Below are positions 1 through 7,926 of a stretch of DNA of 64,000 nt, piece by piece. The notes beneath the pieces are model-generated. The model saw nothing but the letters and a program-made list of their open reading frames with translations, searched no databases and had not been told where the DNA came from. Position 1 is the stretch's first letter. Every line of letters begins with the position of its first letter. Made by a program: the position numbers and the translations under genes. The DNA comes from Verrucomicrobiota bacterium (lineage in GTDB: Bacteria; Verrucomicrobiota; Verrucomicrobiia; Opitutales; Opitutaceae): assembly GCA_023416735.1 (NCBI GenBank), contig JAEZGX010000035.1:1-64000 (forward strand), read 5' to 3'.

Positions 1-49
1 GGCTTCATCCGTACATGCGCGGCCGGCGGCCGCCCGCGCCGACCGCGGC

Positions 50-916
50 TTATTCGAAACGCACGGTTGCGGTGACGGGGAAGTGGTCGCTCGGATACTG
101 CGATCCTTTGCGGTAATCCACGATCGCCGCTTCTTCGACCACGGCGGAATCGCGGGCGAGAACCCAGTCGATGCGAACGCCATCGTGCAGCGGCGGCTCG
201 TAGCCGTGGAAGGTGTTGAGCGATTCGTTACGTCGCTTTTTCGCGACAGTCCAAGTGTCCACTATGCCGGTGTCGCGGGTCAGTGTATCGAATGCAGCGT
301 TGTTGCCTGCGGGGCAGTTGAAATCGCCGACGAGCACCAGCGGGACGGTCGGTTCGAGCGCGGCGAGCCGATCGCGGAGAAGGGTGGCGGCTTTCTGACG
401 TGCGAGTTCCACCTCGTGATCGAAATGCGTGTTCCAAACATAGAATTCTCGGCCGGAGCTGCGTTCGCGCAGCCGCACCCACGTGACCATGCGCCGGTAG
501 CGATTGCCCCACGTCATGGAGCCGATCACGTCGGGAGTGTCGGACAACCAGAAGTGATCGAACGCGACCGGAGCGAAACGATCGCGCCGGAAAAAAATCG
601 CCATGAATTCTCCGCGGCTACCGCCCTCGCGTCCGAGACCGATCCATTCATAATCGGGCAGATCGGCCGCGATGTCGCGAAGCTGTGAATACACGCCTTC
701 CTGCGTGCCGATGACATCGGGGGCCTCGCGCTCGATCAACTCGCGCACGATCGGACGCCGGTCGGGCCACGCGTTTGGAGGCTGGGGACTGGCGAAGCGG
801 AGATTGAACGTCATCACGCGTAAGGTCAGAGCTTCGTTCGACGCCGCAGCGGCAGGAGAAATCGCGCCGAACCCGAGCACGAGCGGAAGAAGGCGAAAAA
901 GCAGGGAAGGGGTCAT
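50..916 (-). CDS. Secreted endonuclease/exonuclease/phosphatase family protein
   Basis: A 288-residue metal-dependent phosphodiesterase/nuclease-fold protein with an N-terminal signal peptide ending near AAAAS, so it probably acts outside the cytoplasm. The EEP-fold active-site blocks are present in order: MTFNLRF (Asn), DVIGTQE (Glu), NTHFDHE (His), GDFNCPAG (Asp/Asn) and C-terminal SDHFPV (Asp-His). Length fits secreted EEP proteins of Bacteroidota and Verrucomicrobiota. The substrate cannot be read from the sequence; nucleic acid, sphingomyelin-like or inositol phosphate substrates are all possible in this superfamily. It stands alone and is divergent from the SRPBCC gene. Confidence 0.88.
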   Translation of the reverse strand: MTPSLLFRLLPLVLGFGAISPAAAASNEALTLRVMTFNLRFASPQPPNAWPDRRPIVRELIEREAPDVIGTQEGVYSQLRDIAADLPDYEWIGLGREGGSRGEFMAIFFRRDRFAPVAFDHFWLSDTPDVIGSMTWGNRYRRMVTWVRLRERSSGREFYVWNTHFDHEVELARQKAATLLRDRLAALEPTVPLVLVGDFNCPAGNNAAFDTLTRDTGIVDTWTVAKKRRNESLNTFHGYEPPLHDGVRIDWVLARDSAVVEEAAIVDYRKGSQYPSDHFPVTATVRFE

Positions 917-1057
917 GATTGATTCTCCTAACGAATCACGATCGACGCGATTCGCAGGCGTAAATATTCCGCGGCGAGTGTCCGGAAGCGAGGGCGTCGT
1001 TCGTTGCAGGAGGACAACAGATTGTTTCAGCCATCTCTAACCTCCAAATATAGAATC

Positions 1058-1504
1058 ATGTCTACTCATACCATTCGCCTCCATCGCGTCATTCGCGCGA
1101 CGCCCGAAAAAGTTTACAAAGCGTTCTTGGACGCCGACGCGATGACCAAGTGGCTCCCGCCGTATGGCTTCACGGCGAAGATGCATCACTGTGAGCCAAA
1201 GGTCGGCGGCACGTTCCGGATGTCGTTCACGAACTTCACGACGGGAAACAGCCATTCGTTCGGCGGCTCTTATCTCGAACTCGTTCCTCACGAGCGGCTG
1301 CGCTACACCGACAAGTTCGACGATCCGAACTTGGCGGGCGAAATCACGGTGACGGTGAACCTGAAGAAAGTTTTGTGCGGGACTGAATTGAACATCGAGC
1401 AGGCGGGGGTGCCCGCCGTCATTCCGGCCGAGATGTGTTACCTCGGTTGGCAGGAATCGCTCGAGCAGCTGGCGAAACTGGTGGAACCGGAAATTCCGAA
1501 TTGA
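1058..1504 (+). CDS. SRPBCC (AHSA1-like) domain protein
   Basis: A 148-residue START/AHSA1-type ligand-binding domain. The N-terminal block HRVIRATPEKVYKAFLDA and the following WLPPYGF segment are typical of the SRPBCC family, as is the C-terminal WQESLEQLAKLVE helix. The frame is open upstream to 1004, but the ATG at 1058 starts exactly where the domain begins. Such proteins often sit near YciI and ECF sigma genes, as here within 10 kb. The ligand is unknown. A strong intrinsic terminator follows 27 bases after the stop. Confidence 0.85.
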   Translation: MSTHTIRLHRVIRATPEKVYKAFLDADAMTKWLPPYGFTAKMHHCEPKVGGTFRMSFTNFTTGNSHSFGGSYLELVPHERLRYTDKFDDPNLAGEITVTVNLKKVLCGTELNIEQAGVPAVIPAEMCYLGWQESLEQLAKLVEPEIPN

Positions 1505-1530
1505 TCCGAGGCGCTTCGCGCCAGGTTACG

Positions 1531-1562
1531 ACCGCCGGTGTTGCGACCGGCGGTTTTGTTTT
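1531..1562 (+). terminator. Rho-independent terminator after the SRPBCC gene
   Basis: A perfect 9-bp stem (ACCGCCGGT / ACCGGCGGT) with a 6-base loop is followed by TTTTGTTTT. Confidence 0.9.
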
Positions 1563-1636
1563 GCGCTATCCGTGCGACGCCTCGTCGAACCGAACTGCGA
1601 GCGAACGCGACGGAGCGACGGCTGTCCGAATTTCTC

Positions 1637-2194
1637 ATGACGGCCGCGTCGACGGTGCGATTCACGGATTTGGTCAAGAAGGGCGGACGGCCCGAGGTGC
1701 ACCTTTCGTGGGTGGCGCCGGCGAAGGACGCGGAGCTGCAACGTGCATTGAAGCAGCATCGGTTGGTTACATTGCATCAGCATGCGCGGGGACCGCGGGA
1801 TTTTGGCGTGGTTGGTTTCGAGCCCGGACGCGACGCGCAGTTCCTGGTGTTTCCGAAATCGCTGCGGGCGTTCGCGGGACGAAAAGTGATTGGGATCAAA
1901 TACGAGATGCTGGAAGACGCTTCGACGGAGAAACCGTCGTCCTCGGGCGCACGCGAAAAACCGAAGAATCAAAGTCCTCGCTTATCCGCAGCGCGCACCG
2001 CTCGTGCTCGTGCGGACAAGCCGGCGCGGCAGACGGAGATCAAGCGAGAGCCCGAGCCTGAAGCTGACTTCATCACGGACACCGATCCGTTGAAGCGCGA
2101 GGTGCGCAAAGCGCTGATCGCGTTGTCGGCGGGGCGAACGGCGGAAGCGAAGCGGCGCTTGCAGGGCATTCTGTCGGCCGGGAGCGACGCGTAG
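1637..2194 (+). CDS. Hypothetical protein with charged linker
   Basis: I do not recognise a family. The 185-residue protein starts at ATG 1637. The frame is open back to 1538, but that stretch lies across the upstream terminator and is Arg-rich, so it is rejected. The first 95 residues look like a compact alpha/beta domain (LVTLHQHARGPRDFGVVGF, FLVFPKSLRAFAGRKVIGI). A low-complexity Ser/Arg/Ala linker follows, then a C-terminal helix ending AGRTAEAKRRLQGILSA. No signal peptide or membrane segment. It ends 21 bases before the convergent gene at 2215. Confidence 0.6.
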   Translation: MTAASTVRFTDLVKKGGRPEVHLSWVAPAKDAELQRALKQHRLVTLHQHARGPRDFGVVGFEPGRDAQFLVFPKSLRAFAGRKVIGIKYEMLEDASTEKPSSSGAREKPKNQSPRLSAARTARARADKPARQTEIKREPEPEADFITDTDPLKREVRKALIALSAGRTAEAKRRLQGILSAGSDA

Positions 2195-2214
2195 CAGGCT
2201 TTCGCGAAGCGTCG

Positions 2215-2505
2215 TTACGTGGTGCTGGCGAGTTCCGTCGCGAGAGGTTGGCGCAGGAAATCGGCGAACGCGGTGAGTTCGCGATGGGTCCCGTGAGCGT
2301 CAGAGCGCACGGAAGGTGCCGCCGATTCGATGAGCGCGAGCGTCGCGCTGTTCGTCACGCCGAGTTCCGTCGCGAGCACTTTTTCGATGATCTCGATGCG
2401 CTGGCGACGATCGGGCTCGCCGAGACGGTCTTCGGCGAAACGTCGATGCAGCTGGGCAAGACGCGTGGTCAAGGTGCGGGCGAGATAGTCGGCGCGATCA
2501 ACCAT
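2215..2505 (-). CDS. Hypothetical small helical protein
   Basis: A 96-residue protein with no family I recognise. It reads as mostly helical and acidic/basic mixed: LARTLTTRLAQLHRRFAE then RRQRIEIIEKVLATELGV. No signal peptide, membrane segment or Cys cluster. It is convergent with the hypothetical gene ending at 2194. A rival reading on the plus strand (2248-2580) has poorer composition. Confidence 0.5.
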   Translation of the reverse strand: MVDRADYLARTLTTRLAQLHRRFAEDRLGEPDRRQRIEIIEKVLATELGVTNSATLALIESAAPSVRSDAHGTHRELTAFADFLRQPLATELASTT

Positions 2506-2641
2506 GGCGTAGTGTCGGCACGAACCGGACGGAATTCAACCGGCGGTATCTCTCCTGACACACGGTTGTCGCGAACCTGAGTAGAGTGGCGTTCTCGGCC
2601 GCGTCCCCGCGGTCCAACGAAACCAATAATCCCCTACGATC

Positions 2642-3028
2642 ATGGCTACACAGACAAAGACGAATGCCCTCAGCTGGTTTGAAATCTACGCCGCCGATTT
2701 CGATCGCGCGCGCCGCTTTTACGAAACGATCCTCGACGAGCCTCTGACGCTCAGCGACATGCCGGGCGGAAAGATGGCGCTGTTTCCCTTCGATCAGGAA
2801 AACGGCATCGGCGGCGCCATTACCGCGATGGAAGGCTGCACGCCGAGTGGCGCGAGGGGAACGATGGTTTATCTCAATGTGGACGGTAAACTCGACGCCG
2901 TGCTGCAGCGGATTCCCGAAGCCGGCGGAAAAATCGTGCAGGGCCGCATGCCGATTCCTCCGCACGGTTTCATCGCGTTTTTGCGGGATAGCGAAGGCAA
3001 CCACGTCGGGCTGCATAGCATGAGCTGA
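2642..3028 (+). CDS. VOC family protein (glyoxalase/bleomycin-resistance fold)
   Basis: A 128-residue single VOC module. It opens with NALSWFEIYAADFDRARRFY, the classic first beta-alpha unit, and ends with GFIAFLRDSEGNHVGLHS, the second unit containing the metal-site Glu/His region. Members often work as dimers and bind small ligands or metals. Close relatives (PhnB/27 kDa antigen-like, 'Cfp30B-type') have no settled substrate. The nearby YciI, SRPBCC and ECF genes form a set often found together in GC-rich bacteria. Confidence 0.88.
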   Translation: MATQTKTNALSWFEIYAADFDRARRFYETILDEPLTLSDMPGGKMALFPFDQENGIGGAITAMEGCTPSGARGTMVYLNVDGKLDAVLQRIPEAGGKIVQGRMPIPPHGFIAFLRDSEGNHVGLHSMS

Positions 3029-3085
3029 AGCCGCGGATCGAAAGAGTAGGGCGGCATGGATCGTCCTACTCGATCTCGCGGCTTC
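3027..3085 (+). terminator. Long imperfect hairpin after the VOC gene
   Basis: GAAGCCGCG...AGTAGG at the stop codon pairs with CCTACT...CGCGGCTTC, giving two helical blocks separated by an internal mismatch. It lacks a clean T-run (ACTCTTTAG follows), so it is a probable rather than typical terminator. Confidence 0.5.
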
Positions 3086-3482
3086 ACTCTTTAGTTTGGG
3101 AAGCAGGTGCGTGAAGGCACCGATCTTCCCCTACGGAAAAACCCCGCTCGTTGTCGTGCTACGCTAAAAAATTCCCACGCGGCGCGGCCCCAATCGCAGC
3201 AAGGTTTTCCATCAGAATTGGCGATGGTCTTGTTCATGGTATCTCGCGCTCGATGCCGGAGTTCTGCGTCGGGCGCGAAGTCTCGCCGCTAGGTGTTTAC
3301 GCGCGGTCGCTGCGGCCACTGACATAAATTCTCTTTTCGGCATAGCCGATCTTTTCGGGTCGCGCGTCTGAGTGTTGCGCCCCTTTCGCGCTCAGTGCCC
3401 CAACCCCTTTCCGCCCGTTCGCGCCCATTCCGGATCGCTCCGGAATCCGTGAATTCGGGCGAAAACTACACACCACCCCTGC
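3086..3482. other. Intergenic region upstream of the TonB receptor
   Basis: About 400 bases without a credible gene; the short frames here have shadow-like composition. It should hold the promoter of the receptor at 3483. I see no convincing Fur box. The bases just before the start, CACCACCCCTGC, are pyrimidine-rich with no Shine-Dalgarno motif. Confidence 0.5.
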
Positions 3483-5771
3483 ATGAACAACATCACCAAG
3501 CACCTCACCGCGCTCGCGTTGCTCGCCAGTGTCGGTTCGCTGTCGGCGCAGACTCCGCCGACCGCTGCGCAATCCGCTCCCGAAGATGACGAGGTTGTTA
3601 AACTCTCGCCCTTCTTGGTCAGCGCCAGCGGCAGTGACATCGGCCGCTACACCTCGCTCGAATCGACATCGGCTGGTCGCGTGCGCGTCAACATCATGGA
3701 CTCGTCTCAAAACGTGTCCGTTATTACCAGCGAGATGCTGACCGACGTCGGTGCGGGCCGCATTCTCGATGCGACGAAATACATCGCAGGCATCACCGAA
3801 TCCACGCTGCCCAACGCGCAGGATCGCACGAACGTCCGCGGTTTCCAGGCCGATGGACGCACGGTCGATGGTTTCACCTACGGCGGATTCATGAGCATGG
3901 ACCCCGCGATCATCGATCGAATCGAAGTCGTGAAAGGCCCCAACTCCATCCTCGCGCCACAACCGACTTCGCCCGGCGGCACCGTCAACAACGCCACCAA
4001 GAAACCGCAGTTTCGCGACTTCGGCATGGTCAATGTTCAGGTGGGCGAATTCGACGCGAACTCCGGCTTCATCGACGTGAATCGCAAGCTGAACGACGAT
4101 TTCGCCGTGCGCGCAGTGGCCTCGTTTCGCGATTGGGACAACTGGTGGCGCGATTCGTCCATCCGTTCGATGACGCTCATGCCGGGCGTCACGTGGCGCA
4201 TTTCCGACACTACGCAGCTCACGTTCCAATACATTTTCACGCAGTGGCGTTCGTCGCTCTATCTCGGTCTGCCGGTCGACCCCTCCGCCGGCACGAAAAC
4301 GAAAGCCCACATCCTCGCCGGCGTGCCGAAGGATCTGAGCGTTTATGCGGACGACATTTTCCGCACGGATCAACAGCACGACTGGAAGCTGCTTTTCACG
4401 ACGAAGCTTTGGAAGGGCATCGATATGCGCTTCTCCGCGCTTTATCACAAAACTTCCCAATACGCGCCGCAGCTCAACACCGGCAACAGCACCGGCGGCG
4501 TCGGCGGCAATCGCGATCCGCTCACCGGCGATCATGTCCCGGGCATGCAGTATTTGCAGACGCCTCCTTACACGGGTTCGCCGATCGCGACGCAGCCCAC
4601 GCGCGTCTTCGTGCGCTCCGGCACGGACCCGCGCGCGGATCCGCGGCAGTGGTTTCTCCAAAACGATTACGCTTACTTCTTCGAGAACGACACCGTGAAA
4701 TCGACGACGCTGCTCGGCTTCGCGTTTACAGAAACGAGGGATTACGGCCAGGAAGCGTATAACATCTCCGCGCCGAACTTCGACATCGACAACTACCAGC
4801 ATGTGCACTGGACCCGCGGCACGCTCAACTTCCGCAATCGCGTGAGCAACCGCTTCATCCAAGGTTACCTCTCGCAATCGCTGTCGTTCCTCGACGATCG
4901 CGTGATTCTCAACGGCGCCCTCTCGAAAAACTATTATCGGCAGCGCGCGCGCAGCACGATCACGAACATCTTCCACGGCGTCGCACCCGACGCGGAGCTC
5001 CCGTCCTACGGCATCGTGATCAAGCCCTACAAGGACATCTTCTCGCTCTACTATTCCTATTCGGAGCAATCGACGTCGAACGGCCCTTCGATCAACGGCC
5101 CGGTGAACACCGTCCCGCCGCTCACGAGTTCCGAACAAGAGGAGTTCGGCCTGCGCACGAAGCTTTGGGGCAACAAGCTCTACTTCACCATTTCGCACTT
5201 CGACATCATCCAGGATAACTTCTCGGTGCCGAATCCGGCGAACCTCACCACGCCGCCGCCGAATCCGCTGTTGCCGGCGCTGTTTTCGGACCGCACGGCG
5301 AAAGGTTGGGAATATGAACTGCGCGCGAATCCCACGAAGAACATTTCGATTATCGCCAATTACACGGACTTCAAAAATCGCGATCCCAACAACGTCGAGT
5401 TTCGCGGCGTCGCCGAGAAGTCCGGCGCCGTCCTCGGGAGCTACAGCTTCGACGCCGACACGCCGGCGCTCGAGGGCTTTCGCATCGCCGTCGGCGTTGA
5501 CTACATCGGCAATCGTCCGGGCGACGCGCCGTCGGGTCTGACCCCGGCGAGCACGCCGACGAACGTAATTCCGAACCAGCCGACGTTCTATCTCGGCGCC
5601 CGCACGCTCACGCAGCTGATTCTTTCGTATCAGTCGAAGCACAACTGGGGCGTGCAGCTGAACATCGATAACCTGTTCGACGAGTATTATCACATGGCCT
5701 CGATCAACCGTTCGATGGTTTATACCGGAACACCGCGGAACTTCCGCTTCACGGCGAATTACAAGTTCTGA
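3483..5771 (+). CDS. TonB-dependent siderophore-type receptor
   Basis: A 762-residue outer-membrane receptor. A signal peptide (LTALALLASVGSLSAQ) is followed by a TonB-box-like stretch (VVKLSPFLVSA). The plug domain occupies about residues 60-200 and includes VSVITSEMLTDVGAGR, NVRGFQADGRTVDGF and IDRIEVVKGPNSIL. The beta-barrel follows and ends in the aromatic C-terminus YKF. The plug resembles FpvA/FhuA-type siderophore receptors. No partner transporter or regulator is adjacent, so the ligand is open. Very long frames on the opposite strand are GC-driven shadows. Confidence 0.93.
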   Translation: MNNITKHLTALALLASVGSLSAQTPPTAAQSAPEDDEVVKLSPFLVSASGSDIGRYTSLESTSAGRVRVNIMDSSQNVSVITSEMLTDVGAGRILDATKYIAGITESTLPNAQDRTNVRGFQADGRTVDGFTYGGFMSMDPAIIDRIEVVKGPNSILAPQPTSPGGTVNNATKKPQFRDFGMVNVQVGEFDANSGFIDVNRKLNDDFAVRAVASFRDWDNWWRDSSIRSMTLMPGVTWRISDTTQLTFQYIFTQWRSSLYLGLPVDPSAGTKTKAHILAGVPKDLSVYADDIFRTDQQHDWKLLFTTKLWKGIDMRFSALYHKTSQYAPQLNTGNSTGGVGGNRDPLTGDHVPGMQYLQTPPYTGSPIATQPTRVFVRSGTDPRADPRQWFLQNDYAYFFENDTVKSTTLLGFAFTETRDYGQEAYNISAPNFDIDNYQHVHWTRGTLNFRNRVSNRFIQGYLSQSLSFLDDRVILNGALSKNYYRQRARSTITNIFHGVAPDAELPSYGIVIKPYKDIFSLYYSYSEQSTSNGPSINGPVNTVPPLTSSEQEEFGLRTKLWGNKLYFTISHFDIIQDNFSVPNPANLTTPPPNPLLPALFSDRTAKGWEYELRANPTKNISIIANYTDFKNRDPNNVEFRGVAEKSGAVLGSYSFDADTPALEGFRIAVGVDYIGNRPGDAPSGLTPASTPTNVIPNQPTFYLGARTLTQLILSYQSKHNWGVQLNIDNLFDEYYHMASINRSMVYTGTPRNFRFTANYKF

Positions 5772-5800
5772 TCCGGCGCGCTTCGACCTCCGACCTTTCC

Positions 5801-5829
5801 AGCCGGCTGCTTCCGCAGCCGGCTTTTTT
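5801..5829 (+). terminator. Rho-independent terminator after the TonB receptor
   Basis: A perfect 10-bp stem (AGCCGGCTGC / GCAGCCGGCT) with a TTCC loop is followed by a run of six T. Confidence 0.95.
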
Positions 5830-5917
5830 CGCGCATGGCTCGTCCTGCCGCTGAACGAAGCATCTCCACCTTGATCCAAATCAAGGCGCGCGCTCTCCCA
5901 TGCAGTAAACTCATCGC

Positions 5918-6358
5918 ATGGGCTCCTATTACGGCATCCTCCTCACGATCCATCTGCTCTGTGCGATTACCTTTGTAGGCGCGGTGTTCTTCGAGGTGCT
6001 TGTCATCGAGCCGATGGAAAAAGCCATGCCGCCCGGAGCGGCCGAGAAGATTGCGAAGGAAATCCCGCGACGCGTGCGCAAGTTCATGCCGGTTGTGGTG
6101 GCGTTGCTGTTCTTGACCGGACTGGCGATGTTTTGGGTGCACTACTCGGCGCGTCCCGATTTCTTTGAGACCCGTTTTGGGATCTTGCTCACCGTCAAGA
6201 TGGTGCTCGCGTTCGCGGTGCTCGGGGTGTTCGTGACGGCGATCCGCGCTTCGATCAAAGGCACGATGGACCTCTGCCGCTTTCGTTACACGCATCGGAT
6301 CGTCGCGGGATTGATGCTGGCGATCGTGCTGCTGGCGAAAGGCATGTTCTATTTGTAA
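5918..6358 (+). CDS. CopD-like four-helix membrane protein
   Basis: A 146-residue integral membrane protein with four predicted membrane segments, near residues 4-25, 52-74, 85-108 and 125-144. The segment ILLTIHLLCAITFVGAVFF with its buried His and the RFRYTHRIVAGLMLAIVLL segment resemble the CopD/DUF-type heme or copper-linked membrane family. It stands alone between the TonB receptor terminator and the MFS gene. The family is assigned by overall look, not by a diagnostic motif. Confidence 0.65.
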   Translation: MGSYYGILLTIHLLCAITFVGAVFFEVLVIEPMEKAMPPGAAEKIAKEIPRRVRKFMPVVVALLFLTGLAMFWVHYSARPDFFETRFGILLTVKMVLAFAVLGVFVTAIRASIKGTMDLCRFRYTHRIVAGLMLAIVLLAKGMFYL

Positions 6359-6435
6359 GCGTATTCGGGAATAAAACTCTTCGCAGGTGTCCGCTGCAGG
6401 CGTAGTCGTTCGTTGGAGAACGAAACCGAATCCTC

Positions 6436-7710
6436 ATGTCGCCTCGACGTTCACCTCAAATTGGCCAGGCCGCCCATCACGCTGACGATCGCCCGGCCGC
6501 GCCGAGTTCCTACCGCTGGGTGATCGTGGCGCTCGGCGGATTGATGGGATGCGTCGCGATTGGATCGATGTTTTCGCTCGCGGTTTTCCTTGGGCCTATC
6601 TCCGACGCAACGGGCTGGAGTCGGGCCGCGATCTCGGGCGCGATGACGATCGACTTCATTGTGATGGGAATCGCCGGCTTCGCCTGGGGCGCGATCAGCG
6701 ATCGTTTCGGAGTGCGCATTGTGGTGCTGGCGGGCGCGGTGTTGCTCGGAGCCGGTTTGGTGATCGCGAGCCGAGCGACGTCGCTCCTTGGTTTTCAAAT
6801 CGGTTATGGCCTGCTGATCGGACTTTCCGCCGGCGCGTTCTTTGCGCCGATGATTGCGGCGGTGACGGGATGGTTCGAAACCCAGCGCGGACTGGCGGTG
6901 TCGCTCGTTTCGGCCGGGATGGGCATGGCGCCGCTCACGGTTTCGCCGTTCGCGGGCTGGCTGGTCTCGCACTACGACTGGCGGACCGCGATGGGCACGA
7001 TCGGACTGGCCGCGTGGGCCTTGCTGATTCCCGCGGCGTTGTTCGTCAGGAATCCTCCGGCCAGCGTGCAGGAAAATAGAGCGCCGGGTCCGCGTGTCGT
7101 TCCGCCCGCCGATGGCGGATTGCGGAACGCGTTGCTCTCGCCGCAATTCCTGGCGCTCGGAGGCATTTACTTCCTTTGTTGCGCAGCGCATTCGGGGCCG
7201 ATCTTCCACATGATGAGCTACGCCCAACTATGCGGGCTTTCGACGATGACGGCGGTGAGCGTTTATAGCGTCGAAGGACTTGCTGGGTTGGGCGGACGTT
7301 TGCTGTTTGGCGTTGCGGCCGACCGGTTTGGCGCGAAACGCGTGCTGGTCGTCGGCCTGCTCGCGCAAGCGATCGCCATCGCGACATTTGTGGCGATCCG
7401 CCGCACCGGCGAATTCTACCTGCTGGCGATTTTCTTCGGGGCGGCTTACGGCGGCGTGATGCCGTTGTATGCCGTGCTCGCGCGCGAGTTTTTCGGGCAG
7501 CGCATCATGGGCACCGTATTTGGTGCGGCCACGATGCTGTCCTCGCTCGGCATGGCGCTCGGCCCGATCGTCGGCGGTTGGATCTTCGACACGTGGCAAA
7601 GCTATCGCTGGCTTTATTTTGGCTCGGCTGCGCTGGGCATGGGTGCGGTGGCCATAGCGCTCCTATTCCCGCGAATCTTGCGGCCGGGGCTGCGCAGCGT
7701 GCCCGCCTAA
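6436..7710 (+). CDS. Major facilitator superfamily transporter (monocarboxylate/oxalate-formate type)
   Basis: A 424-residue, 12-helix MFS permease. Motif A is visible after helix 2 (GAISDRFGVRIVV) and repeated after helix 8 (AADRFGAKRVLVVG). The half-repeats are separated by a cytoplasmic loop near residues 205-230. The layout and helix 1 sequence resemble monocarboxylate/oxalate:formate antiporter relatives (TIGR00890/MCT-like). Substrate is probably a small organic anion, by family only. It lies upstream of the threonine dehydratase leader but is separated from it by an attenuator, so the two are regulated separately unless they are read through. Confidence 0.87.
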   Translation: MSPRRSPQIGQAAHHADDRPAAPSSYRWVIVALGGLMGCVAIGSMFSLAVFLGPISDATGWSRAAISGAMTIDFIVMGIAGFAWGAISDRFGVRIVVLAGAVLLGAGLVIASRATSLLGFQIGYGLLIGLSAGAFFAPMIAAVTGWFETQRGLAVSLVSAGMGMAPLTVSPFAGWLVSHYDWRTAMGTIGLAAWALLIPAALFVRNPPASVQENRAPGPRVVPPADGGLRNALLSPQFLALGGIYFLCCAAHSGPIFHMMSYAQLCGLSTMTAVSVYSVEGLAGLGGRLLFGVAADRFGAKRVLVVGLLAQAIAIATFVAIRRTGEFYLLAIFFGAAYGGVMPLYAVLAREFFGQRIMGTVFGAATMLSSLGMALGPIVGGWIFDTWQSYRWLYFGSAALGMGAVAIALLFPRILRPGLRSVPA

Positions 7711-7784
7711 ATGGCGCGTGCGCTCGTATCCGGAAACTCACGACTCGACAAACGCGGGCTGTTCGCTTCTCTTGGCGGCTTAAC

Positions 7785-7859
7785 ATGAGCCACCGCTCGA
7801 TCATCATCGCCGCGATCATTATGCGCCCCTTCTCAGGGCGGCGGCGTGTGGCTGTGTAG
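7785..7859 (+). CDS. Isoleucine-rich leader peptide of the threonine dehydratase attenuator
   Basis: A 24-codon frame, ATG at 7785 to TAG at 7857-7859, reading MSHRSIIIAAIIMRPFSGRR then RVAV. Five of the first twelve codons are Ile: three in a row at 7800-7808 and two at 7815-7820. It lies 67 bases upstream of an isoleucine-pathway gene and is followed by competing hairpins (7824-7840, 7832-7898, 7890-7914). This is the layout of classical ribosome-mediated ilv attenuation. A GGCGG at 7775-7779 could serve as a ribosome-binding site. Too short for gene finders. Seen directly: codons and pairings. Inferred: function. Confidence 0.8.
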   Translation: MSHRSIIIAAIIMRPFSGRRRVAV

Positions 7860-7898
7860 TTTCCAATCGATCAACCACTCTCTCTCCGAAGCCCTGAG
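7824..7898 (+). promoter_or_regulatory. Antiterminator and protector pairings of the attenuator
   Basis: Segment 7832-7839 (CTCAGGGC) is exactly complementary over 8 bp to 7891-7898 (GCCCTGAG), which is the 5' arm of the terminator. The same segment can be sequestered by an upstream stem, 7824-7828 (CGCCC) with 7836-7840 (GGGCG). A ribosome stalled on the Ile codons at 7800-7820 would block the 7824-7828 arm and free segment 7832-7839 to break the terminator. Confidence 0.72.
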
Positions 7899-7924
7899 CT
7901 CACCGCTCAGGGCTTTTTGTTTTT
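7890..7924 (+). terminator. Attenuator terminator immediately upstream of the threonine dehydratase start
   Basis: A perfect 10-bp stem (AGCCCTGAGC / GCTCAGGGCT) with loop TCACC is followed by TTTTTGTTTTT. The T-run ends two bases before the ATG at 7927. The stem is too strong and too close to the start to be only the terminator of the MFS gene 180 bases upstream. Confidence 0.93.
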
Positions 7925-7926
7925 CC

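Noticed and set aside
3107..3292. 61-codon frame upstream of the TonB receptor
   Set aside because: Short, Arg/Ser-rich, no conservation signal.
3297..5879. 860-codon open frame antisense to the TonB receptor
   Set aside because: Arg/Val/Glu-rich composition and no domain; it exactly covers a well-supported gene on the other strand. GC-rich sequence keeps such frames open.
7711..7859. Leader region as the C-terminal end of a 93-codon frame from 7578
   Set aside because: The upstream part overlaps the MFS gene in another frame; only the part from ATG 7785 makes sense as a leader peptide.
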